Source: Parvicella sp964387945 (GTDB taxonomy: Bacteria; Bacteroidota; Bacteroidia; Flavobacteriales_D; Parvicellaceae). Taken from it: a stretch of 64,000 nucleotides of DNA. Both the position numbers and the translations under genes were made by a program. The notes under the pieces are model-generated. The model saw nothing but the letters and a program-made list of their open reading frames with translations, was not told where the DNA came from and did no database searches. The stretch is from positions 310,001-374,000 of the forward strand of contig CAYLYX010000002.1 of the NCBI GenBank assembly GCA_964387945.1, read 5' to 3'. Positions 1 through 9,041 of the stretch are shown here, piece by piece. Numbering within the stretch: the stretch's first letter is position 1; each line of letters opens with the position of its first letter.

Positions 1-1736
1 GCAAAATCAAGTTTGATCTTATTTAGTCTTTCTTCATCTTCCAATCCCTCATAACCTCCATTTGCTAGTTCTTTAATTGGAATCAAGTGACTATTTAGTC
101 TATCGTTTACAATACTCTCATCCATCCATTGATAACGTTCTTTTAAGTAAGTCAATGGATCTTTTCTTCCGATTGTTCGATTTGTTTTTCCTGTTATCAA
201 AGCACAGTTTAATGCAAGTTGTGTATTTGTTATTCCTGCCTCTTTTAGCAGTGCATCAGGGAAAATATGATGATATTCCCTTTTCTTAATATTGTCGCGA
301 GTTACTCTTTGTCCATCTGCAAAATCCTGAGCAGTCAACAAAGTAGAGATAGCTAAAATCCCTCTTGCACGAATATTTACTTTTTTCGCCCAACCAACCG
401 TGACTAATTCGTCCTTATCAATAAGTGGATATAGGTTTCTATTCAATACTGGTATATCTTTTTCTGAATAGACTTCTTCTGATTCTTCTTTCTTGTTTTT
501 CAGGATAACATTCTTTAGCCCTAAATAATCCATAAAAGCACGTGAAGCTGCTGAGTTTTCATATCTGTATGTAAAGAATGAAGACCATAGATATTTCTTT
601 AATAATACTTCGCCCTGACCTGCTAAATCACCTGTTTCAGGAATATGAGAATATACAGCTGCAATTACAGATAAAACAGCATTTGTTGGAAGTCTCTGCT
701 TATCAAAAACTCCCTGAGATTCCATGAATTCAGCCATACGATACAATCCTGATTCCAACTTATCCCAATTTTGGACAAGTCTAGATTTGTCCATTTCTGC
801 CATACCTCGATGGTTTGGTAACTTATCTTGCAGTAATGCTGATGTTGCAAGAATTAAAAAATCCAACTCAAAATATTCCTTGACTTTCGGATACTTCTTA
901 TTCAAATGCTTTTGAAGATCATGCAAAGATGTTTTCATCTCGTTTTCAACTTCTGCAACAATAATGTCATAAATTGACAATGGCTTACTGTTCGTATTCA
1001 TGTTTATGAATACTTGCAATGCGATCTCCTTTGAAGTTGTTGCGGGCAATGAAAGAAACGGCAAATTAAAGTGGGCTATTGTCTCTCTTAATTCTGTTAT
1101 TTTAAGCGTCAAATCTTTTTGAAACTTAGTATATTCTTTGAATTTGATTAAGGCACTTGGATCATCTTCTGTTGGCTCCATGTGCTTTGTAGCCAAATCA
1201 ATCCATTTATCAATTTCTGATTGAACATTTTCTGGTCTAAAAAGCTCCATTGGTACACAGCCTCTAATCAAACATTCTTTCGGGCTGTCTGCCCAAAGTG
1301 GATAACGTTGGTCATTTTTCAAATATCTTGTTCTACAATAGATTGTAGTTTCATCACTCCATGGTTGTTCATAATACCTTTCAAATTCAGGGAAATATAC
1401 AAAGTAAGTTTCCTGTTCGTAGTTATTATGTAATGCTCTCCAGAATGACGTTAAGCGTTGTTGACCATCTAACAAGTGTTCTCCGACTTTTTCTTCACTT
1501 AATGGTTCAGCAGTACTAATGTATCTTGAAATGAATTTTTCCTGATCTCCGACATTAAGAATTAATGTTACTCCTACAGGTAAATTATGAATAACAGTAT
1601 TCAGAAAACTTTCAACTCTATGTCGATCCCATGCTTCCATACGTTGAAAGCGAGGAAGTTTAATCTTTCCAGTTTTGATATTATTATACCAATCTGCTAA
1701 TTGTCGGTTCTGTGCGCTACTAGATGATATTTCCAT
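1..1736 (-). CDS. DUF262 / DUF1524 (GmrSD-like) protein, partial
   Basis: The frame is open from an ATG at 1734-1736 to the left edge, so the C-terminus is missing (578 codons visible). The N-terminal part has the DUF262 ParB-like signature: a PRFQR motif near residue 28 and DGQQRL at residues 90-95, the latter the diagnostic nucleotide-binding motif. Near residue 487 there is an HHIFP motif followed by NRTIGRKDP, the His-Me (HNH-type) finger nuclease pattern of DUF1524. This is the architecture of single-chain GmrSD type IV restriction enzymes, which cut modified DNA using NTP. The start is 2 bp after the stop of the JetB-like gene, so it is probably co-transcribed with the SMC system. Family assignment is firm; the target and any cooperation with the Jet genes are inference. 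Confidence 0.85.
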   Translation of the reverse strand, partial: MEISSSSAQNRQLADWYNNIKTGKIKLPRFQRMEAWDRHRVESFLNTVIHNLPVGVTLILNVGDQEKFISRYISTAEPLSEEKVGEHLLDGQQRLTSFWRALHNNYEQETYFVYFPEFERYYEQPWSDETTIYCRTRYLKNDQRYPLWADSPKECLIRGCVPMELFRPENVQSEIDKWIDLATKHMEPTEDDPSALIKFKEYTKFQKDLTLKITELRETIAHFNLPFLSLPATTSKEIALQVFINMNTNSKPLSIYDIIVAEVENEMKTSLHDLQKHLNKKYPKVKEYFELDFLILATSALLQDKLPNHRGMAEMDKSRLVQNWDKLESGLYRMAEFMESQGVFDKQRLPTNAVLSVIAAVYSHIPETGDLAGQGEVLLKKYLWSSFFTYRYENSAASRAFMDYLGLKNVILKNKKEESEEVYSEKDIPVLNRNLYPLIDKDELVTVGWAKKVNIRARGILAISTLLTAQDFADGQRVTRDNIKKREYHHIFPDALLKEAGITNTQLALNCALITGKTNRTIGRKDPLTYLKERYQWMDESIVNDRLNSHLIPIKELANGGYEGLEDEERLNKIKLDF

Positions 1737-1738
1737 GG

Positions 1739-2278
1739 TTAATCAATTTCAAGTTTTTTATTTTCGGTATTGTCATTACTCACTAAATCCCTAGCAAAAT
1801 CAATAAAAAGTTTATATGCTTTTGTGAAGGAATACCTGTCTTCCGCATTTTTAATTGCAATATTCCTTTTGACTAAAGTTGTTGATACTAACTTTTTAAT
1901 TCCATCCGAAGTATTTAACTGTCTATTTGCTTTTAAAACATCTTGCCATGAACTATTTTGTAAATATTCTACAATTTCATTTATGTGGAATTCAGAAAAG
2001 CCTAGTTCTTCTAAGAAGTTTTTCCCGTCTTTATCAAGTTCATAGCAAAGAATTGAAAAGAAAATACTTATGTCTCTTGAGGTATTTTCGTTCGTTTCAT
2101 CTGAAATCAGATAGAAAAACTCTTGCGTTCCTTTTAAATCAAACCCAAATGATTTTTCAAAAAAATCTTTGTAGAATTGATTTTCTTCTTCAAGAATTTT
2201 AAATAATCCATCATCAATTGTGATAAATCTTCCATCCATTAGTGATGAAACTATTTGTTTATGTTTATTCGGGTACAT
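1739..2278 (-). CDS. jetB: JetB/MksE-like subunit of a Wadjet SMC system
   Basis: A 179-residue, mostly helical protein. The segment around residues 36-58 (FYKDFFEKSFGFDLKG, then a FFYLI motif) resembles the start of MukE/MksE winged-helix subunits. In Wadjet systems JetB bridges the kleisin JetA and the SMC dimer and helps the complex extrude and test plasmid DNA. Its ATG overlaps the end of the JetA-like gene by 14 bp, which indicates translational coupling. It is the last of four tightly overlapping genes. The call rests on this faint sequence pattern plus position beside SMC-, Toprim- and kleisin-like genes; alone it would be a hypothetical protein. Confidence 0.72.
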   Translation of the reverse strand: MYPNKHKQIVSSLMDGRFITIDDGLFKILEEENQFYKDFFEKSFGFDLKGTQEFFYLISDETNENTSRDISIFFSILCYELDKDGKNFLEELGFSEFHINEIVEYLQNSSWQDVLKANRQLNTSDGIKKLVSTTLVKRNIAIKNAEDRYSFTKAYKLFIDFARDLVSNDNTENKKLEID

Positions 2279-3476
2279 TTTGTTTTCGTGTTATTTTTAA
2301 TTGTGGAACTATTAGCTCACCATTCGATACTTTTAAGGTTGTACTATTTCCTTTCTCATCAATTGAAACGTTATAGTCATCTTCAAAAACTAAGCTTGTC
2401 AACATGAAAAAATCATCCATTTTAAATTCTTTCAAATCAGATTGAATTGACTTCGCACACCAACTAAAAAAATCTTTAAGTGGAAGATCGCTTTCAAGCT
2501 TGGATTTGTACTCCATTTTATCAAATATCCACGGATTCATCTGAATATTTTTTTCTTGAATAATTACTTCATCTTCATTTTTAAATTGACTAAAATATTC
2601 CTTAGTTGATTCATAAATAAATGGATTATAGACATTATCTCTGGATCTTGAAAACATAGCAGGTGGAGGTGTTTTTTTATAACAATTTCCATCAGTCAGA
2701 TAAAGGTGAAAGCCCATTAGGTACTCACTTTCAGTTTTAATTCTTTCAATGAGTGGCAATAGTTCAGTACTTAAAATTGAAGATTGCAAGACTATGTCTT
2801 TCACAACCTGTCTCAATAAATTATAAAGTTTTTCAAATTGAATTCTTAACACTTCATCTGTATAATCAAACCTTCTGTTATTTGAATATTGTGAAATTGC
2901 TAATAACTCATTGTAAATTGACTGTGAATGGTTAATGTCAAGAATAGTATTTAATGGAGAGATATAATAATCAATCAAATAACGAGCTTTCTGAACCTTT
3001 TCTTGGTATTCAATTTTTTGAGTATTTGCTTTTAGTTCTTTTGATTCATATAATAAACTTGAAGTGTTGTTAGAAACAGCATTTCTAAATTTTTTAATCT
3101 CACTTGATAAAGCTTCTATTCGATCAATTAATATATTCTTGTCTTTACTAATTCCATCTTTGATGTTCAAGAATAAAATGCGAATTGACTGCCCATATTT
3201 TTCTATCTCTTCAGGTAGAAGTGGCTTAAACTGTTGCAGTAGAAATTCAAAAAGTATGAAGTATGGCTCATTAATTATATAGTCATCATTTTGAGAAATT
3301 AATAACTTATGATCAAACAATTGAGCTTCTATATCACTACTAAATTCGATTAATGTCTCAGATAATTGACTCTGAAGAATGATTTCATTTTTAACCTGAA
3401 TATCATACAACTGTCTTAGCAACTCAAAATGAGTTGCAAGAAATTGGACAATTGATTTTGGTTCTGATTTAAACAT
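2265..3476 (-). CDS. jetA: JetA/MksF-like kleisin subunit of a Wadjet SMC system
   Basis: A 403-residue protein. About 80 N-terminal residues look like a winged-helix domain, a long helical middle (about 90-260) follows, and the C-terminal part is mixed alpha/beta. This matches the MukF/MksF kleisin layout that joins the two SMC heads. It overlaps the JetD-like gene by 8 bp (ATGTTTAA) and the JetB-like gene by 14 bp. It is shorter than the roughly 450-500 residues I associate with type I JetA. Sequence similarity cannot be measured here; the assignment depends on size, predicted folds and neighbours. Confidence 0.7.
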   Translation of the reverse strand: MFKSEPKSIVQFLATHFELLRQLYDIQVKNEIILQSQLSETLIEFSSDIEAQLFDHKLLISQNDDYIINEPYFILFEFLLQQFKPLLPEEIEKYGQSIRILFLNIKDGISKDKNILIDRIEALSSEIKKFRNAVSNNTSSLLYESKELKANTQKIEYQEKVQKARYLIDYYISPLNTILDINHSQSIYNELLAISQYSNNRRFDYTDEVLRIQFEKLYNLLRQVVKDIVLQSSILSTELLPLIERIKTESEYLMGFHLYLTDGNCYKKTPPPAMFSRSRDNVYNPFIYESTKEYFSQFKNEDEVIIQEKNIQMNPWIFDKMEYKSKLESDLPLKDFFSWCAKSIQSDLKEFKMDDFFMLTSLVFEDDYNVSIDEKGNSTTLKVSNGELIVPQLKITRKQNVPE

Positions 3477-4284
3477 TTAGCAATACTTCTTGTTCTAAAA
3501 ACTTGTTATTTCGAGCAACTTCTTCCCTTATTTTAACTACTATATTCTCAGTCGATTTTTTAACTCGATCGCTCATTCTTACTTGTTTATTCCCTAAGAC
3601 AACAGAATATTTATTGAATAGGTCATCGTAATTTGAAGGGACAAATAACTCTGCCTTTGGAAAAACCTCCTTAATTCTCAAAAACTCATCTAGTCCGTTA
3701 AAGTCATAATCTACAAATACGAGAAACTTGCTTGATTCGAAAGTTGATATTGAATTCTGACCAATTCTTCCATATTTATGGATCAATAAAAAATCATGTC
3801 CAATCAGTTTCTCTGCAAATAGAAATGCTTCCAAATTTTCAACGAAGCAAATTCTTTCACATTTTACTGACTTTGGAATCACGGAAAAAACCCCGAATTT
3901 CTTTGTAATCCTTTTAAGATCTATAACTTCTTCATTTATCTCCACGTTTTTAAATCCTCTCAACAAAAAGACGGGTGGATTTTCAACTTTTTTTGCTTTT
4001 GAATTTCTAAATTTCTTTATGTTATCTGACTTAGAATAAGCTATGACATTTTCTGGGAACCTTGACTTAAAGAACTTATTGTACTCATTATTATCAGTAA
4101 CAAAGTAACGAAAGCCCCGTCCAGTTTTACTTCTGTCTAAAATTCTAGAATTGAGTAAATTCAAGAAGGTAGATGAATTGACAATTGATTTTGGGATTGA
4201 AGATTTAGAAATTGACCCAGCATCCAACAGCTCTTTATATATTTTATAATCTAGTTCTGTCATTATTAAATTGATTTTCTCCAA
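3469..4284 (-). CDS. jetD: JetD/MksG-like Toprim nuclease of a Wadjet SMC system
   Basis: 271 residues. The N-terminal 80 residues look like a winged helix. The C-terminal part has Toprim features: Glu149 in a FVENLEAFL segment and a D-Y-D-x-N-G motif at residues 192-197 after a hydrophobic strand, corresponding to the acidic cluster that binds Mg2+ in the topoisomerase VI-like JetD nuclease. In Wadjet, JetD cleaves closed circular plasmids after loop extrusion. It is much shorter than the roughly 380-400 residues usual for JetD, so the arm/CAP region seems reduced. ATG at 4284 overlaps JetC by 19 bp; a second ATG at 4263 would leave a 2-bp gap and is equally possible. Confidence 0.75.
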   Translation of the reverse strand: MEKINLIMTELDYKIYKELLDAGSISKSSIPKSIVNSSTFLNLLNSRILDRSKTGRGFRYFVTDNNEYNKFFKSRFPENVIAYSKSDNIKKFRNSKAKKVENPPVFLLRGFKNVEINEEVIDLKRITKKFGVFSVIPKSVKCERICFVENLEAFLFAEKLIGHDFLLIHKYGRIGQNSISTFESSKFLVFVDYDFNGLDEFLRIKEVFPKAELFVPSNYDDLFNKYSVVLGNKQVRMSDRVKKSTENIVVKIREEVARNNKFLEQEVLLNV

Positions 4285-6920
4285 ATTACATTTCCATTTT
4301 TTTCACTTACAATGATCTTACCGGCACTTCTTCGAACTAAATAATACTTATCAAATCCATCATAGGGATGTAGAGGTGCAGCAGAAATGGGTATGAAATT
4401 ATGCTCTTCACAAAACTTTATAATTTCAATTCTATTCGCTTCATCAATTGTTCCTATTTCATCAACGAAAAGGACAATTTTATTTTCTTTATCATTGACC
4501 ACTATTTGGTTAATGATTGACATAATTAAAACTAATCGAATCATTCTATCAGTACCATCAGATTCAATCTGGTTTTTCAAATCAACAACTTTATGTTGCC
4601 CTTTTTTATGCAAATGAAGTTTGATATCAAAAAGCTGATTAAACTTTATTGTTGATTGGTTATCCAAGTAATTATTCAGGATTGCTAAATTTTCAGATTG
4701 GTCATCAAATATTAGCTGCGCTGTTAAATCTTGGATGTCACTAATTTTCTTGAGATCGCTAATTAACTTCTCATTTTCGATTATTTCTATTTTCAAAGTA
4801 TCAATATCCGATATTTTGATTTTTTTAATTTTAGAATTGAATTGATTAGTAATAAAAGCATTGAACTCTTCAAATCGAGAATAAATGGTTCTACAGGGAT
4901 TGGCAAATTGGGTAGAGATGTTTTTTAATAATCCATCAATCGCCTTTTGTTTGTCATGTAGAGTGATTAATTCTGAATCAATAAACTTAATGAATTCGGT
5001 TTCATCTGCGATTAGCGATTCTGTTTTCAATTTCAACCGATCAAACAAACTATCTTTCTTTTGTTTTACTTCTCTTCTCTCATTGTAATTTCTGAATAAG
5101 TTCTGATGAATATTATCAATTGAATCTGAAGTCGTGTATTCAATCGGCTTAATTCCAAGCTGTTCAACATCAATTTTCCAGCGTTGAATTTCTTCCAATC
5201 GATTTTGAGACTTAATTTTATCTTTTGAAAGAACTTCCAACTTTTCATTGTATTTAGAAATCTCCTGATCTAAAATCTTCACTTCTTTGCTTGAGTTTTC
5301 TTTTTCCTCAATAAACTTCTTCAGAGAAATATCCAAGTTTTGAAGTTTCGTCTTTAACTCGGGTAATCGTTTAATTTTCTCGAGTTTTACGTTTATTTCC
5401 TTAATTGACGTATTAATTTCGGATAATCTTTTTTGACTTTTTTCAATATCCAATGCCGTTATTAATAGTTCTGAATTTGCTTTATCGTCCTTTTTTAGTC
5501 CTTCAAGCTTCGATTTCAATTCATCTAAGGACTCTATTTCTTTTCCTACAAAATCATCAGGAAGTTCAATTTTACCATCAAAGAATGTCAAAATATTACT
5601 GGTCTTTTTCACTTTGGTTTTTATCAACCCATTCGAAAGAGAAGTAAATTCAGATGATAGTATTTGGTTAATTAATTCTTTTTCTTTTTGACCGTCAGTA
5701 ATTTGATGAATTAATTGAGTAGAGTAGTTGTCAATTTTATTGGACAATGTGTTGATTTCAGATTTTGTTCTTTGAATTTTGCTTTCCAATTCTTTACTAC
5801 TAAGATCTTGATTCTCAATCTGGGTCAGTTTACTTTCTATGGATTTTCTCTCTGGTTCAAGATTTTGAATGGATAACTCTAAAAAACTGACTTCTTCATA
5901 ACCTTCTATCTCCTTTATTTGACTTCCAATATCAGTTAAATCTTTATCGTTTAGCTCAATCTGATTTTCAAGCTTTCCAATTGCCTGTAATAAGGCATTT
6001 TTTTTAGGTATTAGCTTTTCACTTAATTCTCCTTTTATTTGATTGCTCTCATTCGACAACTTCAATATCGACGCACTTAAAGTATTGTAACTGGCAGAGT
6101 ACTGGTTATCAAATGCGTAAACTAACTCTGATAGAATTGAACTTTTACCTCTAAAATCAGCAACTAATTCTTTGAATTCAATAAATTGCTTTTGAATGCT
6201 TTGAATGGTTTTTATCTCCCTATTATGTTTCAATAACGTCTGTATATCTTTTTGATTCTTTTTTGAGAACGATACAACCTCAGCCTCTTTGTTATCAGCG
6301 ATAATAAGTGAATCCTTTAATGATTCGTTATTAATAAGTTTAGAATTAATCAAGTATTTATAGATTTTAGAAAAATTATTGCTAATCTCTCTACCATCTT
6401 GATTTACATTGTTGTTTAACCATACAACAGCATTGTTTTTTTTCCCTTTTTGATATACAAAGTTGAATACATCCCGTCTGTTTGAAAATTTTGAATGTAT
6501 CACATTCTCCACCATAAACTCGGAGAGAATAGAGTCAAACTTTCTAAGTTTTTGTCCTTCTTCTGTTTTGACAAAATAATGTTCCTCTTTATACTCGCTT
6601 TCAATTTTGTAATAATCAAGGTTGCCTTCAGCGTTTTTTTTAATTAGAATGGTGTAATATCTGTTTTTGAAGATTTCAAAAACAATAAAACTTGAATTGA
6701 TCGTAGGGAAATAGTGATTGAAGGTTGTTTTATCTCCAATTCTATTTCCACTAAATGTCATTTCTCTTCCATCAATAATAAATAGAAAATTTAATGCATA
6801 AATCAGTGTGCTCTTTCCAATATTATTAGGTCCAACAATTTGAAGGGAATTACAATTGTCAAGCTCAATATCAGCCTTGGAGTAAATGTCAGAATTTAAT
6901 ATTACTAGTCTTTTTAACAT
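4266..6920 (-). CDS. jetC: JetC/MksB-like SMC ATPase of a Wadjet system
   Basis: 884 residues with an SMC/MukB layout. Walker A GPNNIGKST lies at residues 30-38. A long charged coiled coil spans roughly 215-690 (many K/E/L/I heptads, with a likely hinge near the middle). A signature-like SDGTDRMIRLVL segment sits near 780 and Walker B IVLFVDEIG near 815-823, then a short C-terminal tail. It should be the DNA-extruding motor of the plasmid defence complex. It is shorter than the roughly 1,100 residues usual for type I JetC, mainly through a shorter coiled coil. It starts 24 bp after the upstream 465-residue gene and overlaps the JetD-like gene. The alternative of another SMC-like defence ATPase is less likely given the three partner genes. 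Confidence 0.85.
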   Translation of the reverse strand: MLKRLVILNSDIYSKADIELDNCNSLQIVGPNNIGKSTLIYALNFLFIIDGREMTFSGNRIGDKTTFNHYFPTINSSFIVFEIFKNRYYTILIKKNAEGNLDYYKIESEYKEEHYFVKTEEGQKLRKFDSILSEFMVENVIHSKFSNRRDVFNFVYQKGKKNNAVVWLNNNVNQDGREISNNFSKIYKYLINSKLINNESLKDSLIIADNKEAEVVSFSKKNQKDIQTLLKHNREIKTIQSIQKQFIEFKELVADFRGKSSILSELVYAFDNQYSASYNTLSASILKLSNESNQIKGELSEKLIPKKNALLQAIGKLENQIELNDKDLTDIGSQIKEIEGYEEVSFLELSIQNLEPERKSIESKLTQIENQDLSSKELESKIQRTKSEINTLSNKIDNYSTQLIHQITDGQKEKELINQILSSEFTSLSNGLIKTKVKKTSNILTFFDGKIELPDDFVGKEIESLDELKSKLEGLKKDDKANSELLITALDIEKSQKRLSEINTSIKEINVKLEKIKRLPELKTKLQNLDISLKKFIEEKENSSKEVKILDQEISKYNEKLEVLSKDKIKSQNRLEEIQRWKIDVEQLGIKPIEYTTSDSIDNIHQNLFRNYNERREVKQKKDSLFDRLKLKTESLIADETEFIKFIDSELITLHDKQKAIDGLLKNISTQFANPCRTIYSRFEEFNAFITNQFNSKIKKIKISDIDTLKIEIIENEKLISDLKKISDIQDLTAQLIFDDQSENLAILNNYLDNQSTIKFNQLFDIKLHLHKKGQHKVVDLKNQIESDGTDRMIRLVLIMSIINQIVVNDKENKIVLFVDEIGTIDEANRIEIIKFCEEHNFIPISAAPLHPYDGFDKYYLVRRSAGKIIVSEKNGNVIWRKSI

Positions 6921-6944
6921 TTGTTATGTAAGTTAATGTCCATA

Positions 6945-8342
6945 TTACATTTCGTAAATGTGTCCTTTCTGGGGGTCGCCTTTATCTTTTCGTACTATTG
7001 TTGGTTTAATCCATATTAGTTTAGATTCTGATAATTTTTTTCCAAAGGGCTGATTTCTCCAGTGACCACGTCTCCAATGAGGATCAAGCTCGTTACCTGT
7101 TTCATTATTAATGAAATACTTATTTAGCCTCCCTCCCAAAAGATGAATTTTACTGTAAGACAATTTTGATAATTTCTCGTTTAGTTTGTTTCTCAATTGC
7201 GATTTTTTTGTCTTTTGAATTTGGTCAATTATATCTGTCGCTTGATCATTAGTTGTTGAAATTTTAATGTCATTATCAGAGAAATTCAAATAACAAATAC
7301 AGTTTACAATTAGTTTAAGAGAACGATCCATCAGGACATATTCTTTCCATTCAAAATCACCACAATTTTCTGGTTCATTAATAAGCCGATTCAATTTTTC
7401 ATATTGAATTTCACCAATTGTCGCTTCGTTATCCCATATATCACTAAAAATGACTGTTGAGTTATTGAAGGTGACGTCAGAATCATTTGTAGCATTTCCA
7501 TTTTCAGAACTCCCAAAACTCAGGGTAAAGTCAAAACTTGGAAATCTATGATCATTTACAATATTTTGATTCTCACTAAAATTGTCTAATGGATCTTTAA
7601 AACAGAGTTGAATATCAATACAGTTTTCTCTTGTTATTGATACGAAAGCTCCCTCTAATAGAAATTTTTTATTTACATAATATTCGTCTTCTTCGTCATC
7701 CGTATTGAAATCAAATTTATCCGCTAAGTAAGCGTCAAATTTTTCTTCGTAGCATTCGATGGGATATTCTATACCTTTAAGTTCTCCAAAATGAAAATAG
7801 ACCGTTTTATACGGTAATTTGAAATCGTAAAATCTAATATTCCCGACATCAGTATTTTCTAATAGTTGTCTCAATGAATTTGAGACCTCAAAAATATTTC
7901 TACCACATTGGTTGTATCTAATAATATCTCTAGCTAAAATTGTTTCATGCTCCAACTTTCGATAGACAACAATAGTTTTTTGCGCCTTAGACAACCATTC
8001 TTGCCATTCCTTCCATTCCTTCGACGAAAGAATTTTATTCTGATGTTCACTCCATAGACTATAATCTTCTTTAGATGGGTTATCAGGTAAAACAAACTCA
8101 TTCTTTGGCAAACGTTGCAGAATATCTTCACGCTCATCAATCAAATAATCAGGTAATACTGATCCCTTTTGCCACTCCTGTGCAGGATTTCTGATGAATT
8201 CCCTTAAATTATGAATCTCATCATCATCTCGACTATTATAATCTGGATCGAAGTCACAATCATTGAACACTTTTAACATTTTGTTTGCAAAGTGTCTATT
8301 ATCAGAATAGCGATCTGGAAAATATTTACGTTTATCAATCAT
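6945..8342 (-). CDS. Uncharacterised protein with C-terminal RRGHWR motif, in the Wadjet operon
   Basis: 465 residues, acidic, cytosolic in appearance (no signal peptide or membrane span). I do not recognise the bulk. The last 45 residues contain HWRRGHWRNQPFG, then a basic hydrophobic stretch with LIWIKPTIV. From memory, an R-R-G-H-x-R / W-I-x-P-x-x-V tail of this kind occurs in hypothetical proteins of phages and plasmids and in AcrVA2-related proteins; that link is a recollection and was not tested. It lies between the XRE regulator (84-bp gap) and JetC (24-bp gap), so it is probably transcribed with the system. It may be an accessory or regulatory subunit, an independent defence gene, or an anti-defence remnant. 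No catalytic motif is evident. Confidence 0.8.
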   Translation of the reverse strand: MIDKRKYFPDRYSDNRHFANKMLKVFNDCDFDPDYNSRDDDEIHNLREFIRNPAQEWQKGSVLPDYLIDEREDILQRLPKNEFVLPDNPSKEDYSLWSEHQNKILSSKEWKEWQEWLSKAQKTIVVYRKLEHETILARDIIRYNQCGRNIFEVSNSLRQLLENTDVGNIRFYDFKLPYKTVYFHFGELKGIEYPIECYEEKFDAYLADKFDFNTDDEEDEYYVNKKFLLEGAFVSITRENCIDIQLCFKDPLDNFSENQNIVNDHRFPSFDFTLSFGSSENGNATNDSDVTFNNSTVIFSDIWDNEATIGEIQYEKLNRLINEPENCGDFEWKEYVLMDRSLKLIVNCICYLNFSDNDIKISTTNDQATDIIDQIQKTKKSQLRNKLNEKLSKLSYSKIHLLGGRLNKYFINNETGNELDPHWRRGHWRNQPFGKKLSESKLIWIKPTIVRKDKGDPQKGHIYEM

Positions 8343-8426
8343 TTTTACTTTTTCTTATGTCACATTTTATTTTTAGTTTATTTGTGAAAACTATGAGGTC
8401 ACCAATGAAGAATATTTCTTCGTTGA

Positions 8427-8654
8427 TCAGGATTTTTTTTCTTGAATTAGTTCCTTTACCTCTACATTCAAAAGTTTCGCAATTTCAAATAGAACTTCCA
8501 ATTTTGGCTGTCTTTTGTTATTACAATAGTCATTCACTATATTAAAACTCTTACCTAACCTTTCTGCCAACCACGTTTGCTTGACACCTTTCTCGTTTAA
8601 CACTTCTTTAATGCGATTCATTTCATTTCGTGTTTTGTGCATAAATATAGACAT
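8427..8654 (-). CDS. XRE/Cro-type small transcriptional regulator
   Basis: Up to 75 residues with a complete helix-turn-helix: about residues 24-62 contain KQTWLAERLGKSFNIVNDYC followed by a second helix block ending in VEVKELI. This is the short controller-type XRE protein often found in front of restriction-modification and other defence operons in Bacteroidota. ATG at 8654 gives 75 residues; an internal ATG at 8621 (MNRIKEVL) gives 64 and fits family N-termini better. It heads the defence gene cluster, and palindromes at 8668-8688 and 8704-8728 just upstream suggest autoregulation. Confidence 0.85.
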   Translation of the reverse strand: MSIFMHKTRNEMNRIKEVLNEKGVKQTWLAERLGKSFNIVNDYCNNKRQPKLEVLFEIAKLLNVEVKELIQEKKS

Positions 8655-8667
8655 ATAAATACTATTT

Positions 8668-8688
8668 ATACCAAATTAAACTTGGTAT
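8668..8688. promoter_or_regulatory. Candidate operator palindrome for the XRE regulator
   Basis: A 7-bp inverted repeat, ATACCAA and TTGGTAT, separated by 7 bp, centred 24 bp upstream of the longest XRE start. The size and spacing suit an XRE dimer site overlapping the promoter of the defence operon. Binding is inferred. Confidence 0.5.
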
Positions 8689-8703
8689 TTTTCACAAAAT
8701 GAA

Positions 8704-8728
8704 ATGTATCATTAATACAATGATACAT
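8704..8728. promoter_or_regulatory. Second palindrome upstream of the defence operon
   Basis: A perfect 9-bp inverted repeat, ATGTATCAT and ATGATACAT, with a 7-bp spacer, 15 bp from the first palindrome. The same spacer length suggests a second operator, although the arm sequence differs. No T-run follows on either strand, so a terminator is less likely. Confidence 0.4.
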
Positions 8729-8824
8729 CAGGTGAACGTAAACTATTTACGCACTACTAAAAGATTAAATTTTACCCTGATTCATTAGAAAAAATGGAAT
8801 TCAAAATCTATTTTTGCCCTCCCA

Positions 8825-9028
8825 ATGAAAAAGAATATCGACATAACCAAGTTTCTTGACGGCACAGAATTCGGTCGTTTGAAGGTTCGAGTATTTGTCT
8901 ATCTGAATGAACAATATTCCGAAAAACCAGACGATTTGCAAAAGATCAAGGAGGAAGTTATGGGAGTTTTCCAAGTTCCTGATTCCGAAACCATAACCGA
9001 ACAATGGTACAATTTGACTTTTGAATAG
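8825..9028 (+). CDS. Small hypothetical protein
   Basis: 67 residues with a plausible composition: charged N-terminus (KKNIDITKFLDG), a hydrophobic strand (VRVFVYLN), then an acidic helix and a FQVPDS segment. No family is recognised. It is divergent from the XRE/Wadjet operon and stands alone in a 535-bp stretch. The opposite strand also carries a 67-codon open frame (8801-9004), which looks less protein-like. Reality of the gene is uncertain. Confidence 0.45.
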   Translation: MKKNIDITKFLDGTEFGRLKVRVFVYLNEQYSEKPDDLQKIKEEVMGVFQVPDSETITEQWYNLTFE

Positions 9029-9041
9029 TTATTTCAAGATA

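Noticed and set aside
8794..8859. Short open frame starting at 8794 overlapping the 8825 gene
   Set aside because: Only about 21 codons before a stop and no support for translation.
8801..9004. 67-codon minus-strand open frame overlapping the small plus-strand gene
   Set aside because: Its sequence has no protein-like pattern and the plus-strand frame is more plausible; only one can be coding.
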